DNA of 64,000 nt from Cordilura impudica (GCA_963682025.1 OY821521.1:114302080-114366079); one strand, 5' to 3'; shown: positions 52,492 to 64,000, counted from the stretch's first letter. Translations and numbers: made by a program. The notes: generated by a model from the sequence alone, not told the origin.

Positions 52492-53249
52492 ACGGTGCAA
52501 TAAGTGCGAGAAAAGAACTTCGTTATAAACTAATGATTATATAACAACAAAAAAATTAACATTGAAAGAAATGAAAAAATTCGAACAAACCGTAAAATTA
52601 ATAATTTTGCCATATAATTATTTATATTTATTGAGAATGAAAAGCGTTAAAACCAACCATCAAATCTGTACCATTTGCTAAATTTCAAATATAAATTACA
52701 TGTCATAAATAACATAATACACAAAACGTAAAAAAAAAATTTCTTTTAAATCATTTTAACTTTTTTTTTAAATACTAACAAGTGCATTTTGTTTTTGATT
52801 TAACAAAAATTATATGGGTGTGAATAATTTCTTTGTACTTTGAATCAAGCAAAAGTATTAAATGTCGTTAACATGCAAACTGAACTCGCTTTTTGTTTAC
52901 GAAAAAAAAGTGTTGAATTAATCAGTTAAATAAAATCAGTTGGAACACCATTGCTGAGGGATGAACAGGTGTGGCTAATACACCTGCTACGTCAACAACA
53001 ACAATAGCAGCATCATCAACAACAGAACCAGCAGCAGCAGAATCAGCAACAGCAGTAACAACAGCTAAGTAGATACTTTATATGGCGACAATCAAATTAT
53101 TAAATTAAGATAAAAATATAAACAAAATTTGAATACCTACAATATAAATTTAACTATTGAATTATTTCATATAGTGAATATTAAATTGTTTTTTAAATCT
53201 TTATAAATACTAAACTTTAAATTCTTATTAATTTTTTTACCATATATAA
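52492..53249 (+). other. Leader of D, with duplicated LTR end
   Basis: Non-coding, AT-rich, then CAG/CAA-rich (52985-53065). At 53069-53089 the last bases of the LTR plus the first bases of the PBS (TAGATACTTTATATGGCGAC) recur exactly, about 607 bp after the true LTR-PBS boundary. Confidence 0.7.
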
Positions 53250-53252
53250 TAA

Positions 53253-56143
53253 CACTGTCCAACAGCATTTTTGGAACAGAATAGCGACCTTATAATTCTG
53301 AAAGGGTATGTTGAGTAGATCATTTTTGTAGAACAAACTTATGGTCCAGCACGTCTGAGTATTTTTTTACAGTGGGTCAAAGTTTTCATTTTTTGGTCGA
53401 AGGGAGCATTATACTTTATGAAAAAAATGCTGTAAGTTAATGTCTGAGAGAATTCTTATGGTCAGAGTTGTATTGTGGAATTGTATGAGGATTATTTTTG
53501 TGGAAGATCTTAACCCTCTAACTGGTCTCTTTATGGGTCAATTTGACCCTTTTTTCGAGAAAATCAAAAAATATCATTTAAAAAAGGACATTTAAGGATC
53601 AAAATATTCTACGAAAATGTTTGCCGAAAAATTTCAGTGGGGGTCACCAAAGACACCATTGTTGTAAATAAAGCTCTTTATGCTTACTTAGTAAAATTAT
53701 ACACCAACATATACAAAACAGGTAAAAACGGCGTCAAGTTCGGCCGGGCCAAACACTGAGTTCTCGCGTCTAGTCAGCTGTGACTTACAAATCGGGTGTG
53801 ATATAAAATTCATAATTGAGCTACTAAGCAGTACATATCTTGTGTGGTTTTTACTAAAATTAATATAAAAAAAGAAAAATTAAAGCTTAAATAATCATGG
53901 CGGATTCTGTTTTCAAATTAAGAGATTGGTTTTGTTTTATTTGTGAACATTGTACGCACCATCAAAGCAGAAGAAAAATATTGCCTACAATTGAAGAACC
54001 ATATTTTCTTTTCTTTGGTATACGATTTTTATCTGAAGATTGGATACCAAAAACCGTATACACTACTTGCGAAAGTGGTCTTTTGACCTGGTACAAAGGC
54101 GGTACTAAGGCGCCTATTACATGGTAAATTACAAATTTGGTAGAAGCCAAAGGCACTACGCGACAATGACATGCGAAGCAACAAATAATGTCATTTTACC
54201 AGAAATGCGCTGTGAAGGTGTTCCGGTGCCTCAACCGCCTACACATACATTTTCGGCCAACATGACAGTCGCCATACAGAAATAACAGCGGCGGTTGAAA
54301 ACATATCAGATATAAGTTACTTGCCTCTTGATGGTTTAAACATATGTCCTAATTTGGTAGACCAAACTTATTTTGAAGAACTTGTAAGAGATTTAGGACT
54401 AACAAAAGAGAAAGCTGAAATATTATGTTCCAGATTGAAAAACAGGAATTTGATAAAAGCCGATGTAAAAGTTACATTTCCAAGAAAAAGACACGCCGAT
54501 CTGGAAAGTTATTTTAAAAAATCAGAAGAACTTGTATACTGTTGCAGTATTGAAGAAGTTCTAAAATATCTAAAGCTTCCACTGGACTCTTCCGCTTGGC
54601 GACTATTTATAGATAGTTCAAAACACAGCTTAAAAGCAGTTGCACAATGGAAATCAGCATCCATCAATACCGGTTGCGTATTCCACAAAAAAGGAGGAAA
54701 CATATGCAAATATTTCAAATCTCTTAAATAAAATTGAATACTATAAATATAAATGGGAAGTATGCGCAGACTTCAAAATGATTGCGATATTGACTGGAAT
54801 GCAAACAGGATACACAAAATATATATGCTTTCTTTGTAAATAGGATTCACGTGCTACCAGCAGCCATTATCATATTAAATATTTCGAAGAACGTAAAGAA
54901 AATATTATTGGTGACTTAAATGTAATCCATGAATCCCTTGTCCCAAAAGATAAGGTCATACTTCCACCACTGCATATTAAGTTGGGCGTGGTGAAAAATT
55001 TTATTAAAAGCTTAAATACACAAATAAATGCTTTCAAACGCATTCAAACAATTTTCCCCAGATTATCTGCAGCAAAATTAAAAGAAGGTAACATACGGTT
55101 TTAAGAAATAATTTATTTCATTCAATGTAAATTACCTATTCTGGGAATGCTCCTTGGACCCGATATAAGAAAATTATTACAAGATGAAGAATTTTATGGT
55201 CATCTGTCAGATATGCAAAAGACAGCATTTGACTTTATGCAGCTGGTTATATCAGAATTCCTTGGAAACTCAAAAGCACAAAACTATGCAGAAAATATTG
55301 AAAGCATGCTAATCGGTTTTAACAATATTGGCGTTAAGATGTCACTAAAGCTGCATTTTCTGCACTCTCATCTCAATTTTTTTAAAGAAAACCTTGGAGC
55401 GGTTTCAGATGAACACGGTGAAAGGTTTCATCAGGATATAAAGGTATTGGAAGAAAGATTCAAAGGGAAATCCCAAAGTGTAATGCTTGCTGAATACGTA
55501 TGGGGCTTGTACAGAAACCTTGACCCATCGGAACATTCACGTCAAGCTAAATACAGGAAAGCGTATTAAGTTTAATGTTTAGTCCATTGTCATACTACTG
55601 CTATTTCCCAATTCCCTTTTACTCGAAAATTTGAAGCAAAAAAATAAATATGTACATACTATAATAAACCAGTATTAAAACAAAATTATAATTTTATTAT
55701 AGAAGTTGGTGTATAATTTTGCCAATTAATCGTAAAGAGCTTTATTTACAACAATGGTGTCCACTGAAATTTTTCGGCAAACATTTTCGTAGAATATTTT
55801 AATCCTTAAATGTCCTTTTTAAAAGGATATTTTTTGATTTTCTCTAAATAAGGGTGAAATTGACCCATAAAGAAACCAGTTAGAAGGTTAAGAGCTTCCA
55901 CAAAAATAATCCTCATACAATTCCACAATACAACTCTGACAATAAGAATTCTCTCAGACATTAACTTACAGCATTTTTTTCATAAAGTATAATGCTCCCT
56001 TCGACCAAAAATGAAAACTTTGACCCACTGTAAAAAAATACTCAGACGTGCTGGACCATAAGTTTGTTCTACAAAAATGATCTACTCAACATACCCTTTC
56101 AGAATTATGTTCCATTCAAAAAGTCTTAATTTGTTGGACAGTG
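53253..56143 (+). mobile_element. DNA transposon T2 with ~450-bp TIRs
   Basis: Ends CACTGTCCAACA (53253) and, reverse-complemented, CACTGTCCAACA (to 56143). TIRs pair 53253-53709 with 55703-56143, with a divergent part at 53265-53290. TAA flanks both ends (53250-53252, 56144-56146), a possible 3-bp TSD. It carries a broken plus-strand gene (53897-55569). It lies in the leader of element D, so it inserted later. Confidence 0.85.
53897..55569 (+). pseudogene. T2 transposase-like gene, broken
   Basis: Pieces in order: an N-terminal frame (53897-54126; MADSVFKLRDWFCFICEHCT, cysteine-rich); 54321-54731 (ELVRDLGLTKEKAEILCSRL; WRLFIDSSKHSLKAV); after a frameshift 54640-54843 (WEVCADFKMIAILTGMQ, KYICFLCK); 54844-55103 (PPLHIKLGVVKNFIKSLN); 55147-55569 (MSLKLHFLHSHLNFFKENLG, AVSDEHGERFHQDIKVLEER). 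Candidate acids are D in LFIDSS, D in CADFK and the D/E of SDEHGERFHQD. From memory, this motif set occurs in many uncharacterised cnidarian and arthropod proteins. Stops at 54841, 55102 and frameshifts make it non-functional. Confidence 0.65.
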
Positions 56144-56298
56144 TAATTTAAATATATAAAAAAAACTGTAATATTGGCTTGTTAATTTTCCGATGAATTG
56201 AAATTAATTAAAATAGATTATTAAATGTTAAATATCATTAAACAAAAATTACCCTATTACTAAATATAAAATATTAAATTAGAATTTTAAATACAGAT

Positions 56299-56514
56299 AT
56301 GGGAAGTCAGGAGTCGAGAAGAGTAGAAAACACTGTGGAGGTAATAAATGAAATAATAACAGTACCCCAAGAAAAAAAATTAAACATGCTAGAGTACTTA
56401 GTATTACTCATAACAATAGTGGTAGTGCTAGAATTTTTATGGAAAATATACTCAGCATACAAGGGGGGTCTAAAGAAAAGATATCAATCATCGGCAAGAA
56501 TAGCCGAGATATAG
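56299..56514 (+). CDS. Small MG-starting membrane protein ORF (pre-gag), element D
   Basis: 71 codons, MGSQESRRVENTVEVINEII; G2/S6 fit N-myristoylation. Membrane segment MLEYLVLLITIVVVLEFL, then basic KGGLKKRYQSSARIAEI. Intact although the rest of D is full of breaks. A short hydrophobic ORF (31 codons, MTGKYFILISLVPM) follows at 56519-56614. Same layout as in families A and B. Confidence 0.6.
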   Translation: MGSQESRRVENTVEVINEIITVPQEKKLNMLEYLVLLITIVVVLEFLWKIYSAYKGGLKKRYQSSARIAEI

Positions 56515-56703
56515 AAAAATGACAGGAAAATATTTTATTTTAATCTCGCTCGTACCAATGGTACAATATAATATACATTTATTTTTTTTAGATTCTATTA
56601 ACCATGACAATTGAGGTGACTATCATAAAATAATTTTTTTTTCTCAGTTTGAATAGTTAGGCAGAGAATTTTTTGTCTTCATTTTCTCTTTTCCTTTTTA
56701 TAT

Positions 56704-56859
56704 ATGGACTGGCCAAAGATTTTGGGCCAGTGTAGGAATATTAGGGAAGGATTTGACAAATCGTACAAGTGTCTAAATGCAGACATCTCTTCTACCTTGC
56801 GGCTAGTAGAGATAAGGGTCGTACTAAACGTCCATTACGAACGACTTACGACTGCATAA
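56704..56859 (+). CDS. Gag-proximal ORF with SYKC motif, element D
   Basis: 51 codons, MDWPKILGQCRNIREGFDKS then YKCLNADISS, ending YERLTTA. Matches the start of the A-family 125-codon ORF (WELIIGN...FKKSYKCINKN) in position and motif. It stops early, after which the following DNA up to 57010 is still gag-like in other frames, so it is probably a truncated version. Confidence 0.45.
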   Translation: MDWPKILGQCRNIREGFDKSYKCLNADISSTLRLVEIRVVLNVHYERLTTA

Positions 56860-57058
56860 AGTTGCAGCCGAAGGGTTCTTCTTTGACGTACGGAGTAGAC
56901 TTATCGCAGTAGCGGCAAGAAGAGGCATAGAGGTAAAACTGCCTCTAACACTTCATGAGCGAGTGTCCTTAGAAGTGTTGGAATAGGAAAGAGACACTGA
57001 TAGAGAAACATAATTGTTAGAGAATAATATAGACCAAAATCAGTACCCACAATTAATA

Positions 57059-57870
57059 ATGGCGCAGACACCAGTACAATTTTTGAACATAGCCTCGAAG
57101 TTGTTACCCGATTTCGATGGCAAAGCAGAAAACTTGATGGCATTTCTGGATGACATTGTATTGGTGGATTCAATAAAAAAAACACACGATGCCCTTGCAG
57201 TTAGTCTGATCAACACAAAACTAAAAGGGCCTACCAGGAATATCTTGTCCACCGAGACCACGGTACAAGATGTGGTTGCAAAACTGAAAACTTCTGTAAA
57301 AGGAGAATCAGTTGATGTGTTGTCAGCAAAGCTGATGAACATCAGGCAATTTGGCAAAAGTGCAAATGCCTAAGTAAGGGAAGTCGAAGACCTTACTAAG
57401 GCACTGGAAGGTGCCTACATCTCAGACGGTCTATCGACCGAAAGGGCCAGCCAATATTCGACAAAATTGGCTGTAAAAGCTTTTGTTGAAAATGCCCAGA
57501 ATGACAGGGTTAGACTCATTATTGAATCAGGACAGTTCGAAAATATGAATGAACTGGTGGATAAGTTCGTTAGCAGCTGTACCGAGACATATGGACAACC
57601 GAATACAATTTTGTATACGAATAGCCGAGGGCAACGAAATTCCAACAGGGGAACAACCGCGGTAATTACCGTAGGAATTTCTCCAATAATTCGAATAACC
57701 TAGGTAGAGGAAACTACTAGGGTAATAGTAATGGACAATAGAGGAATAATAGAAATCGTGGAACCAATAGTGGACGAGGCTATAATAGTGTAAATATCAG
57801 GATGATCAATGATCAAAATGAGGTTTCGGGAAACGGGAACCAACCTCTGAGAGAATAATCAATAGAATAT
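57059..57870 (+). pseudogene. Element D Gag
   Basis: MAQTPVQFLNIASKLLPDFD to LMNIRQFGKSANA, then nonsense TAA at 57371-57373, then VREVEDLTKALEGAYISDGL and AVKAFVENAQNDRVRLIIES; C-terminal Asn/Arg/Gly-rich tail with frameshifts (57640-57790). Homologous to A-family gag. No CCHC knuckle visible. Confidence 0.8.
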
Positions 57871-57874
57871 TTAA

Positions 57875-58963
57875 GCTCAATCTCAGTCTAGGTGTATTTG
57901 TTAAAGTTCACAACACAACAAACAAATTACTAACATTGCTTGTAGATACAGGAGCAGATATATCACTGCTAAAAATTGAATATGTAGACCACGACCACTT
58001 GAATTCAAGAGAAATAACACGGTCCAATCAATTGGCTGCACGCAAATGGATCTTAGAGTTGAAAACATACTAATAAAGCATATATTTCATGCAGTACCGA
58101 ATGATTTTCCCATACCATGCGATGGAATCATCGGTATAGATTTCCTTAAAGAATTCAATTGTAAACCGGACTTTATGGAAGGTAAGGATTGGCTCGTTTT
58201 ACGACCACACAATTTCCAACATTTTGCGATACCAATAAAAAACACCTGTATCAATAATTCGATCATGCTACCAGCAAGATCACAAGTGGTGCGGAATACA
58301 GACATTGACTCAGAGCATAAGGAATTATTGATACGAAATCAGGAAATTCAACACGTCGTATATATTGCAAATACAATAGTTCAAGGCAATAACGCGTACG
58401 TAAGAATACTGAACTCTAATGACTATGATACGGCACTGAGTACAATGAATATAATGACGGAGGACCTATCAAATTATGATATTTTACAAACGACCAAAGA
58501 ATCGGCGAATAGATCGGGAAAAGTTCTGGAAAAACTTAGCAAAAATTTTCCTGATCAATTCAAAGAGACTTTAACAAAACTCTGTACCACATATAGCGAC
58601 ATATTCGCCCTGGAAACAGAAACAGTTTCTACAAATAATTTTTATAAGCAAAAACTTAGTCTGAGTGACAAAACACCGAGCTATATAAAAAACTATAGAA
58701 TACCACACGCTCATAAAGCGGAAATTAATAGGCAAGTTGAAAAACTGGTAAGTGATGGGATAGTAGAACCATCGACTTTGGAATATAACAGCCCCTTACT
58801 ACTAGTACCTAAAAAATCATTACCGGACTCAAAGGAGAAAAGGTGGCGATTGGTAACCGACTATCGCCAAGTAAATAAAAAGATAATTGCACACAAATTC
58901 CCACTACCAAGAATAGACGATATTCTTGACCAGTTAGACCGGCAAAATATTTTTCATGCCTAG
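57875..58963 (+). pseudogene. Element D protease, linker and RT start
   Basis: Protease LLTLLVDTGADISLLKI (catalytic D-T-G, about 57935-57980), frameshift near 58040, then FHAVPNDFPIPCDGIIGIDF, linker, RT onset (KNYRIPHAHKAEINRQ; VEPSTLEYNSPLLLVPKK; WRLVTDYRQVNKK). Ends at TAG 58961-58963 after a frameshift at DRQNIFHA. Confidence 0.85.
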
Positions 58964-59953
58964 ACCTAACGTCTGGATTTCACCAGATAGAATTGCATGA
59001 GGATTCAAGGGACATATCATCCTTTTCTACCTTCAATGGCTCTTATCGTTTTAAACGACTCCCATACGGTCTTAAGATTGCTCCAAACTCTTTTCAACGC
59101 ATGGTGACTCTAGCGTTTTCTGGTTTAACACCATCACAAGCATTTTTATATATGGATGATTTGGTAGTACTAGGATGCTCAGAAAAACATATGTCTAAAA
59201 ATTTAACAGATGTTTTCGAACTATGCCGAAAGTAAAATCTAAAACTACATCCAGAGAAATGCACATTTTTCATGCACATTTTTCATGGTCACTTATATCG
59301 GGCATAAATGTACTGACAAAGGTATCCTGCCGGATAACAGTAAGTACAAAGCAATCAGAGAGTATCCAGCTCCAACTAATGCAGACGAAGCCAAAAGATT
59401 CGTTGCTTTCTGCAACTATTATAGAAGATTCATCCGAAATTTTTCTGAACATTCCCGTCATTTGTCAACACTAACAAAGAAAAATGTTGGATTTCAATGG
59501 ACCGGAGAATGCCAAATGGCATATGAATATCTTAAAAAGGCGTTAATGAATCCGGGAATTCTGCAATATCCTGACTTTGATAAACCATTTTGCATCACAA
59601 CGGATGGCAGTAAACACGCCTGTGGGGCGGTACTTAGTCAGGAGTATGAAGGCAAACAGCTTCCAGTCGCTTACGCCTCAAAGACTTTCACTAAAGGAGA
59701 AAGTAATAAGTCCACAATTGAGCAAGAGGTCACAGCCATTCACTGGGCAATTACATATTTCAGGCCATATATATATGATACACATTTTTTGGTCAGAACC
59801 GATCATCGCCCCCTAACCTACCTGTTCTCCTTAAAGAACCCAAGTTCTAAATTAACCCGTATGAGACTAGATCTCGAAGAATATAATTTCACAGTGGTAT
59901 ATCTCAAGGTAAAGAAAACGTCGTCACAGATGCGTTATCAAGGATATCAATAG
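58964..59953 (+). pseudogene. Element D RT palm and RNase H
   Basis: YRFKRLPYGLKIAPNSFQRM, AFLYMDDLVVLG (Y-M-D-D), nonsense TAA at 59233-59235, a short duplication (TTTTTCATGCACATTTTTCATG at 59265-59286 in two overlapping parts), then YIGHKCTDKGI. RNase H FCITTDGSKHACGAVL (DGS for DAS), SNKSTIEQEVTAIHWAI, LVRTDHRPLTYLFS. Frame lost at about 59915 before DALSR. Confidence 0.85.
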
Positions 59954-60128
59954 ATGATTTGAAGGAAATGGATAGAACCATCTCAAATATACTAAAGGTA
60001 TCCACAAGGTCATCTACGAAACACACAAAGGCTGACGAAAATCCCCTAAATCAGCAAAAAGAATACAAACGGCCCAATGTATTAGAGGTCATAAATTATA
60101 CTGACGTCAGAAAATATCAAAATTACGA

Positions 60129-61395
60129 ATGACCCCAACCCAATGCTATTTGAAGCGTGGGGGAAAAATTATCCAAAGGATAATGATAGACGACCTGTTT
60201 GTTAATGGAAAAATTGACCTAGGACAATTCTTCCCAAGGCTGGAAACATTGGCCGGCAAACATGGTATTGTCAAATTACAAATGGCACCCAGTGAACAAA
60301 TTTTCGAATTTGTCACATTGAATGAATTTAAGTCCGTGGGCAATGAGAAATTGATAAATTTAAGAGTAGCGCTACTACCAAGGGTGACAAAGCTGAAAAA
60401 GAAGGGTGATATAATAAAAACTATTGAAAAATATCATGATGACCCAATACAAGGAGGACATTGTGGTATTACACGGACACTAAATAAAATAAAAAGATAT
60501 TGGCCAGGAATGATTAGAGACATAGCAAAATGCGTCAAATCATGCCAGAAGTGTCAGAAGGCCAAGGTGACTCGACATACGAGAACGTCATGGGTGACGG
60601 AAACGCCTACTAACTCTTTTGAAACTGTGTTGATAGATACTATTGGTCCGTTACCTTGGACGGAAAAGGGTAATGAATACGCGGTGACACTCATATGTGA
60701 TCTTACCAAGTATTTGGTCACAATACCAATACCTGACAAAAGCGCGAAGACCGTTGCGAAGGCAACGTACGGTCCTATGATGACGATCATAACGGACATG
60801 GGTACGGAGTATAAAAATTCCTTAATTGATGACTTGTTTAAGTATCTCAAAATAGAGAATATAACATCAACAGCCTACCATCATCAGACCCTTGGTACTG
60901 TAGAACGCAGTCATCGAACGTTCAATGAGTACGTACGATCGTATTTATCAGTTAATAAGGATGACTGGGACGAATGGTTATTGTACTTTACATACTGTTT
61001 CAATACAACCCCTTCTGTGGTACATGGATATTGTCCATACGAATTGGTGTTCGGAAGAATACCACATGGGTTTGAAGTATTCAACACACTCAAAGACGTA
61101 ACACCACTCTATAACGTCGATGATTATTCGAAGGAGATTAGGTATAGATTGGAAATAGCCTGTAACAGAGTTAGAATTATGCTAGATAGGGCAAAATTAA
61201 GGCAAAAGGAATTCTATGACAGCAAAGTAAGGAAATAAGATTGAGGAAAAATTACTGAGTTCTGCTTAAAAAAGAAGCAGGACACAAGTTAGAAGATAAA
61301 TATTTAGGACCTTTTAAGGTAATAGAGTTAGGTAGTAACAATAATGTAATTATAAACGATAATAGGAATAATAAACAAGTTATACATAGAGATAT
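60129..61395 (+). pseudogene. Element D integrase
   Basis: Spacer domain (IDLGQFFPRLETLAGK), zinc motif (HCGITRTLNKIKRYWP; KSCQKCQKAK), core with D in LIDTIGPLPWTE, D in IITDMGTEYKNS, E in HHQTLGTVERSHRTF. ORF ends 61236-61238. The C-terminal module (KLEDKYLGPFKVIEL, GPF) is in the next frame to 61395. Some residues between KSAKTVAKA and YGPMM are missing compared with A2 and E. All three catalytic acids present. Confidence 0.85.
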
Positions 61396-61919
61396 ATAAA
61401 AAATTTATAATAAATAGATGGCCATGTAAGTATATTAGGGACAATTTATTTTTCGGTTATACCGAAAGATTTATTTTTAAATTAAATATTAAAATTATAC
61501 AATTATCACTATAATTTTTTAATATCAAATAAATTGTAATATTGTAATATTAATATAAAAAAAAAATAATAAATAAAACTAAAACTAGAACTTAAATTTA
61601 AAACTAAAATTAAATGCTAAACTTAAACTGAAATAAAATCAAATTGAAAAAGAACACCTTTTAATAATTAAAATTAACAATTAAAATTGAAAATTAAAAT
61701 TAAATTTAAAATTAAGTTTAAAATTAAAATTAACATTAAAATTCAAATTAAAACTACAACTTAAAATCAAAATTAGAATAACAGTTAGAATTTATAATTT
61801 AAAAACAATGACTAAATTTAGAATATGAAAAGAACAAAAATAAACCAATTTCTGTTGTAATTATATATAAAAGAACGATCAACCAATTATTGATCATTCT
61901 TTTTTCTAAAAAAGGGAGG
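61396..61919. other. AT-rich 3' spacer and PPT of D
   Basis: Degenerate AAAATTAAAATT repeats, no ORF. A small hairpin GAACGATCAACC...TTGATCATTCTT is at 61872-61902, followed by the polypurine tract AAAAAAGGGAGG (61908-61919). Confidence 0.6.
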
Positions 61920-62192
61920 TGTAGTGTGTTTGACTAGTCTTAGTTACCATGCCTTCTGCATGTAGCTAAATACTCATATTCTGTTGAGTTATTTGTCCAC
62001 ACGCACTACAGCTGGTTCACCTGTAAACCGCTGAGCCAGCTAAGTCCCACGGTTAGCTTTAACTAGATATACGTGTGAATGTGCGAATGTATGTAGTATT
62101 TGTAGGTAGCTTTAAGTTGAGTAAATAAATAAAAAGTCAGTTGTGAGTAAGCAATCAAAAGAGGTGTTTGTGTTTACGGTAGATACTTTATA
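61920..62192 (+). repeat. 3' LTR of D
   Basis: TGTAGTGTGTTTGACTAGTC to AGATACTTTATA, 273 bp, followed by TSD AAGC and the resumed integrase frame of E. Confidence 0.92.
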
Positions 62193-62196
62193 AAGC

Positions 62197-63070
62197 ATTC
62201 GACACAGTGGTCATTGACACCATAGGACCATTACCCAAAACCATCTATTTAAATGAATATGTGGTGAATATGATATGCGATTTAACTAAATATATGGTAG
62301 CAATATTAATACCCGATAAGTCAGCACAGACTGTCGCACAAGCAATCTTTGAGAACTTCGTACTTATTTACGGACCGATTAAGAATGTCCTCATCGACAA
62401 TGGTACCTACTATGGTACTAGGTACTATGCATACTAACATTACCTAACATCAGCTCCCTATTATCATCAAACTCTGGGCACAGTTGAAAGACCCCACCAG
62501 ACATTTAATGAATATGTGAGATCCTATATTTCAACAGGCAAAACAGACTGGGATGAGTATCTAAAATATTTTACCTATTATTACAACACAACTCCATCCA
62601 AGACACATGATTACTGCCCACATGAACACGGGAAACGTAGACCCTTTATGTAACGTCGATTCGTACGCGAAAGAGGTAAAATATCGACTCCAAACAGCGT
62701 ACAAAAGAGCAAACGAACTTTTGATACAGAAAAAACAAATTAGAAAAGAATTACTGGACGAAAATTCTTGCGGGAGGACTTAAAGTAAATGACCTAGTTT
62801 ACATTGACAATCCAACAGGCCACAAATTAGACAATCTGTACAAGGGACCTTTCAGGATTGTAGACATAGATATTATCAACAACTGTACTGTACGGATAAT
62901 GGATACAAAGGCCATCAAAATCTATACATTAGATATAGGACACATAGGGACTGACCACCATATAGGTTAACATAAGCACATAACTTTAATTAAGTACATA
63001 TTAAGAATAATACTTTAATCAATATACAGAATAATCAATCAATTGATTATTCCTTCCATGAAAAGGAAGG
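62197..63070 (+). pseudogene. Gypsy E integrase core and C-terminus (right part)
   Basis: Continues E after D: VVIDTIGPLPKTI (first D), NVLIDNGTYYGT (second D; the usual D-x-G-T-E/Y), frameshift after YAY, then SAPYYHQTLGTVERPHQTF (catalytic E), TDWDEYLKYFTYYYNTT and the GPF module (LDNLYKGPFRIVDIDI). A deletion removes codons after HDYCPH. PPT AAAAGGAAGG at 63061-63070. Confidence 0.8.
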
Positions 63071-63312
63071 TGTAGTGTGTTTGACTTATCATCACTACCA
63101 TACCTTCTGTATGGTAACGTGATACTCGTAATTTAATGAGTTTAATTGTCCACACAACATCAAGCGATGAACGACGTATTTTGCTTCGCTTGCACTTTCA
63201 CACGGTAGCATAAGTTAGTTGTAAGTAAGCTAAGTTAGTATAAATGAATATATATAATAAACAGTTGGCACCTGGCCATGAATCTAAGAGCTAGTTTCTG
63301 GTTATTATTATA
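63071..63312 (+). repeat. 3' LTR of gypsy E
   Basis: Begins TGTAGTGTGTTTGACTTATC like the D LTR, then diverges; AATAAA at about 63257. The end GTTATTATTATA is guessed from the -TTATA ends of D and A. Confidence 0.6.
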
Positions 63313-64000
63313 GTAAAATAAAAGAGACAATCAAAACTGTTATATAAACAAAGTTAACAGAATAAAAAGTTTCCACCTACTTAAAACAAAAAAATTGTTT
63401 TAATTTTTTAACATAGCAGTAAACATATTTTACACTTTGAATTTTGTATGTTTGCGTTTATGTTAACGAAAAAAGAACTGTGTGTTAACATGTTTTTGTG
63501 TTAGTAAACAATTTTAAGTTAAGCTTTTGGTTTGTTAAAGAAGGTGGAAACATATTTAACAGAGATTTTAACAAAAAAAAATTTTAAATAATAATAATAA
63601 TAGTTAGTGGGCGATTCAAACAGTATGGAAACTGTCAATTATAATTGAATGTAAATTATTTGGTATAAATTTTCACATATCATTTAATCAAATCATTTAA
63701 TATAATTATATATTACTATATTGAAAATATAGTAATTCATAATTCTCTCTTATTTATGAATGTAAATTATTTGATATACATTTTTACATTTCATTTAATC
63801 TAAATTAAATAACAAAAAATAAATAAAAAAAATTCCATGTTTTTTAATTCAATAAATTTCATTTTGTTAATTAAAATTAAATTTTTCTTATGATTAATGT
63901 TTTTAGATACAAAAATGGTGAATAAAGAAAATAAATTTTATATCTCTTTTGATATGGTTATTTAAAAGTTTTACCAGAACGAGTACAGGATGGATTATTA
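63313..64000. other. AT-rich DNA right of gypsy E
   Basis: No gene seen. One direct repeat: ATGTAAATTATTTGGTAT (63648) and ATGTAAATTATTTGATAT (63760) start two copies of a roughly 45-bp block about 112 bp apart. Confidence 0.5.

Larger units (their letters stand above)
52203..62192 (+). mobile_element. Ty3/gypsy LTR retrotransposon D, full length with nested T2
   Basis: Two 273-bp LTRs, PBS, leader (with transposon T2 inside), MG ORF, gag, protease, RT, RNase H, integrase including GPF end, AT-rich 3' spacer and PPT. TSD AAGC (52199-52202, 62193-62196). The two LTRs differ at about 11 of 273 sites by my reading, so the insertion is not recent. No env. Confidence 0.92.

Overview
This is an AT-rich insect (most likely dipteran) nuclear genome window that is overwhelmingly transposable-element sequence. 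The eukaryotic call rests on spliced genes with short introns, AATAAA poly(A) signals, Ty3/gypsy, BEL/Pao and APE-type non-LTR retrotransposons, and DNA transposons with terminal inverted repeats (TIRs) and target-site duplications (TSDs). No bacterial-type gene, rRNA, tRNA or CRISPR array was seen.

Layout. 1-300: tail of a non-LTR element. 306-4448: reverse-oriented gypsy copy A1, abutting the 3' third (integrase end, env, LTR) of a degraded errantivirus-like provirus at 4449-6693. 6784-7671: small inverted-repeat element. 7807-11497: DNA transposon T1 with ~0.5 kb TIRs and an 8-bp TSD; it sits at the stop codon of a putative small two-exon minus-strand gene (11498-11746). 12066-13200: hAT remnant. 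13200-16437: candidate TIR element holding a 0.6 kb hAT-type MITE. 16625-19963: four 3' exons of an anillin-family gene, the only clear host gene. 21254-28368: LOA-like non-LTR fragment split by gypsy copy A2 (TSD ACAT). 28790-35475: two LOA/R1-type non-LTR fragments, the second split by a deleted BEL/Pao element (TSD CAGGT). 35521-36414: reverse LTR and internal tail of another element. 36415-41657: gypsy family B, fused directly to gypsy G (41658-48951), whose very long presumed 3' LTR is full of minisatellites. 49574-50522: Jockey-like fragment. 50701-63312: gypsy E, interrupted inside integrase by gypsy D (52203-62192, TSD AAGC), which itself carries DNA transposon T2 (53253-56143).

None of the transposons looks intact. 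Nearly all coding regions carry stops, frameshifts or deletions, so they work at most as non-autonomous or dead copies, and the nesting gives a relative insertion order.

The most interesting signal is in gypsy families A, B and D. Between primer-binding site and gag each carries a short ORF starting MG-x-x-x-S/T (N-myristoylation-like), followed by one hydrophobic membrane segment and a basic tail. In A and B it sits beside a second, lysine-rich helical ORF. The proteins are alike in architecture although their sequences differ strongly. They may be a conserved, apparently undescribed accessory protein of this gypsy lineage. Other items worth following are covarying short hairpins in the presumed G LTR, two DNA transposons whose transposases I cannot place in a named superfamily, and chimeric LTR-element joints.
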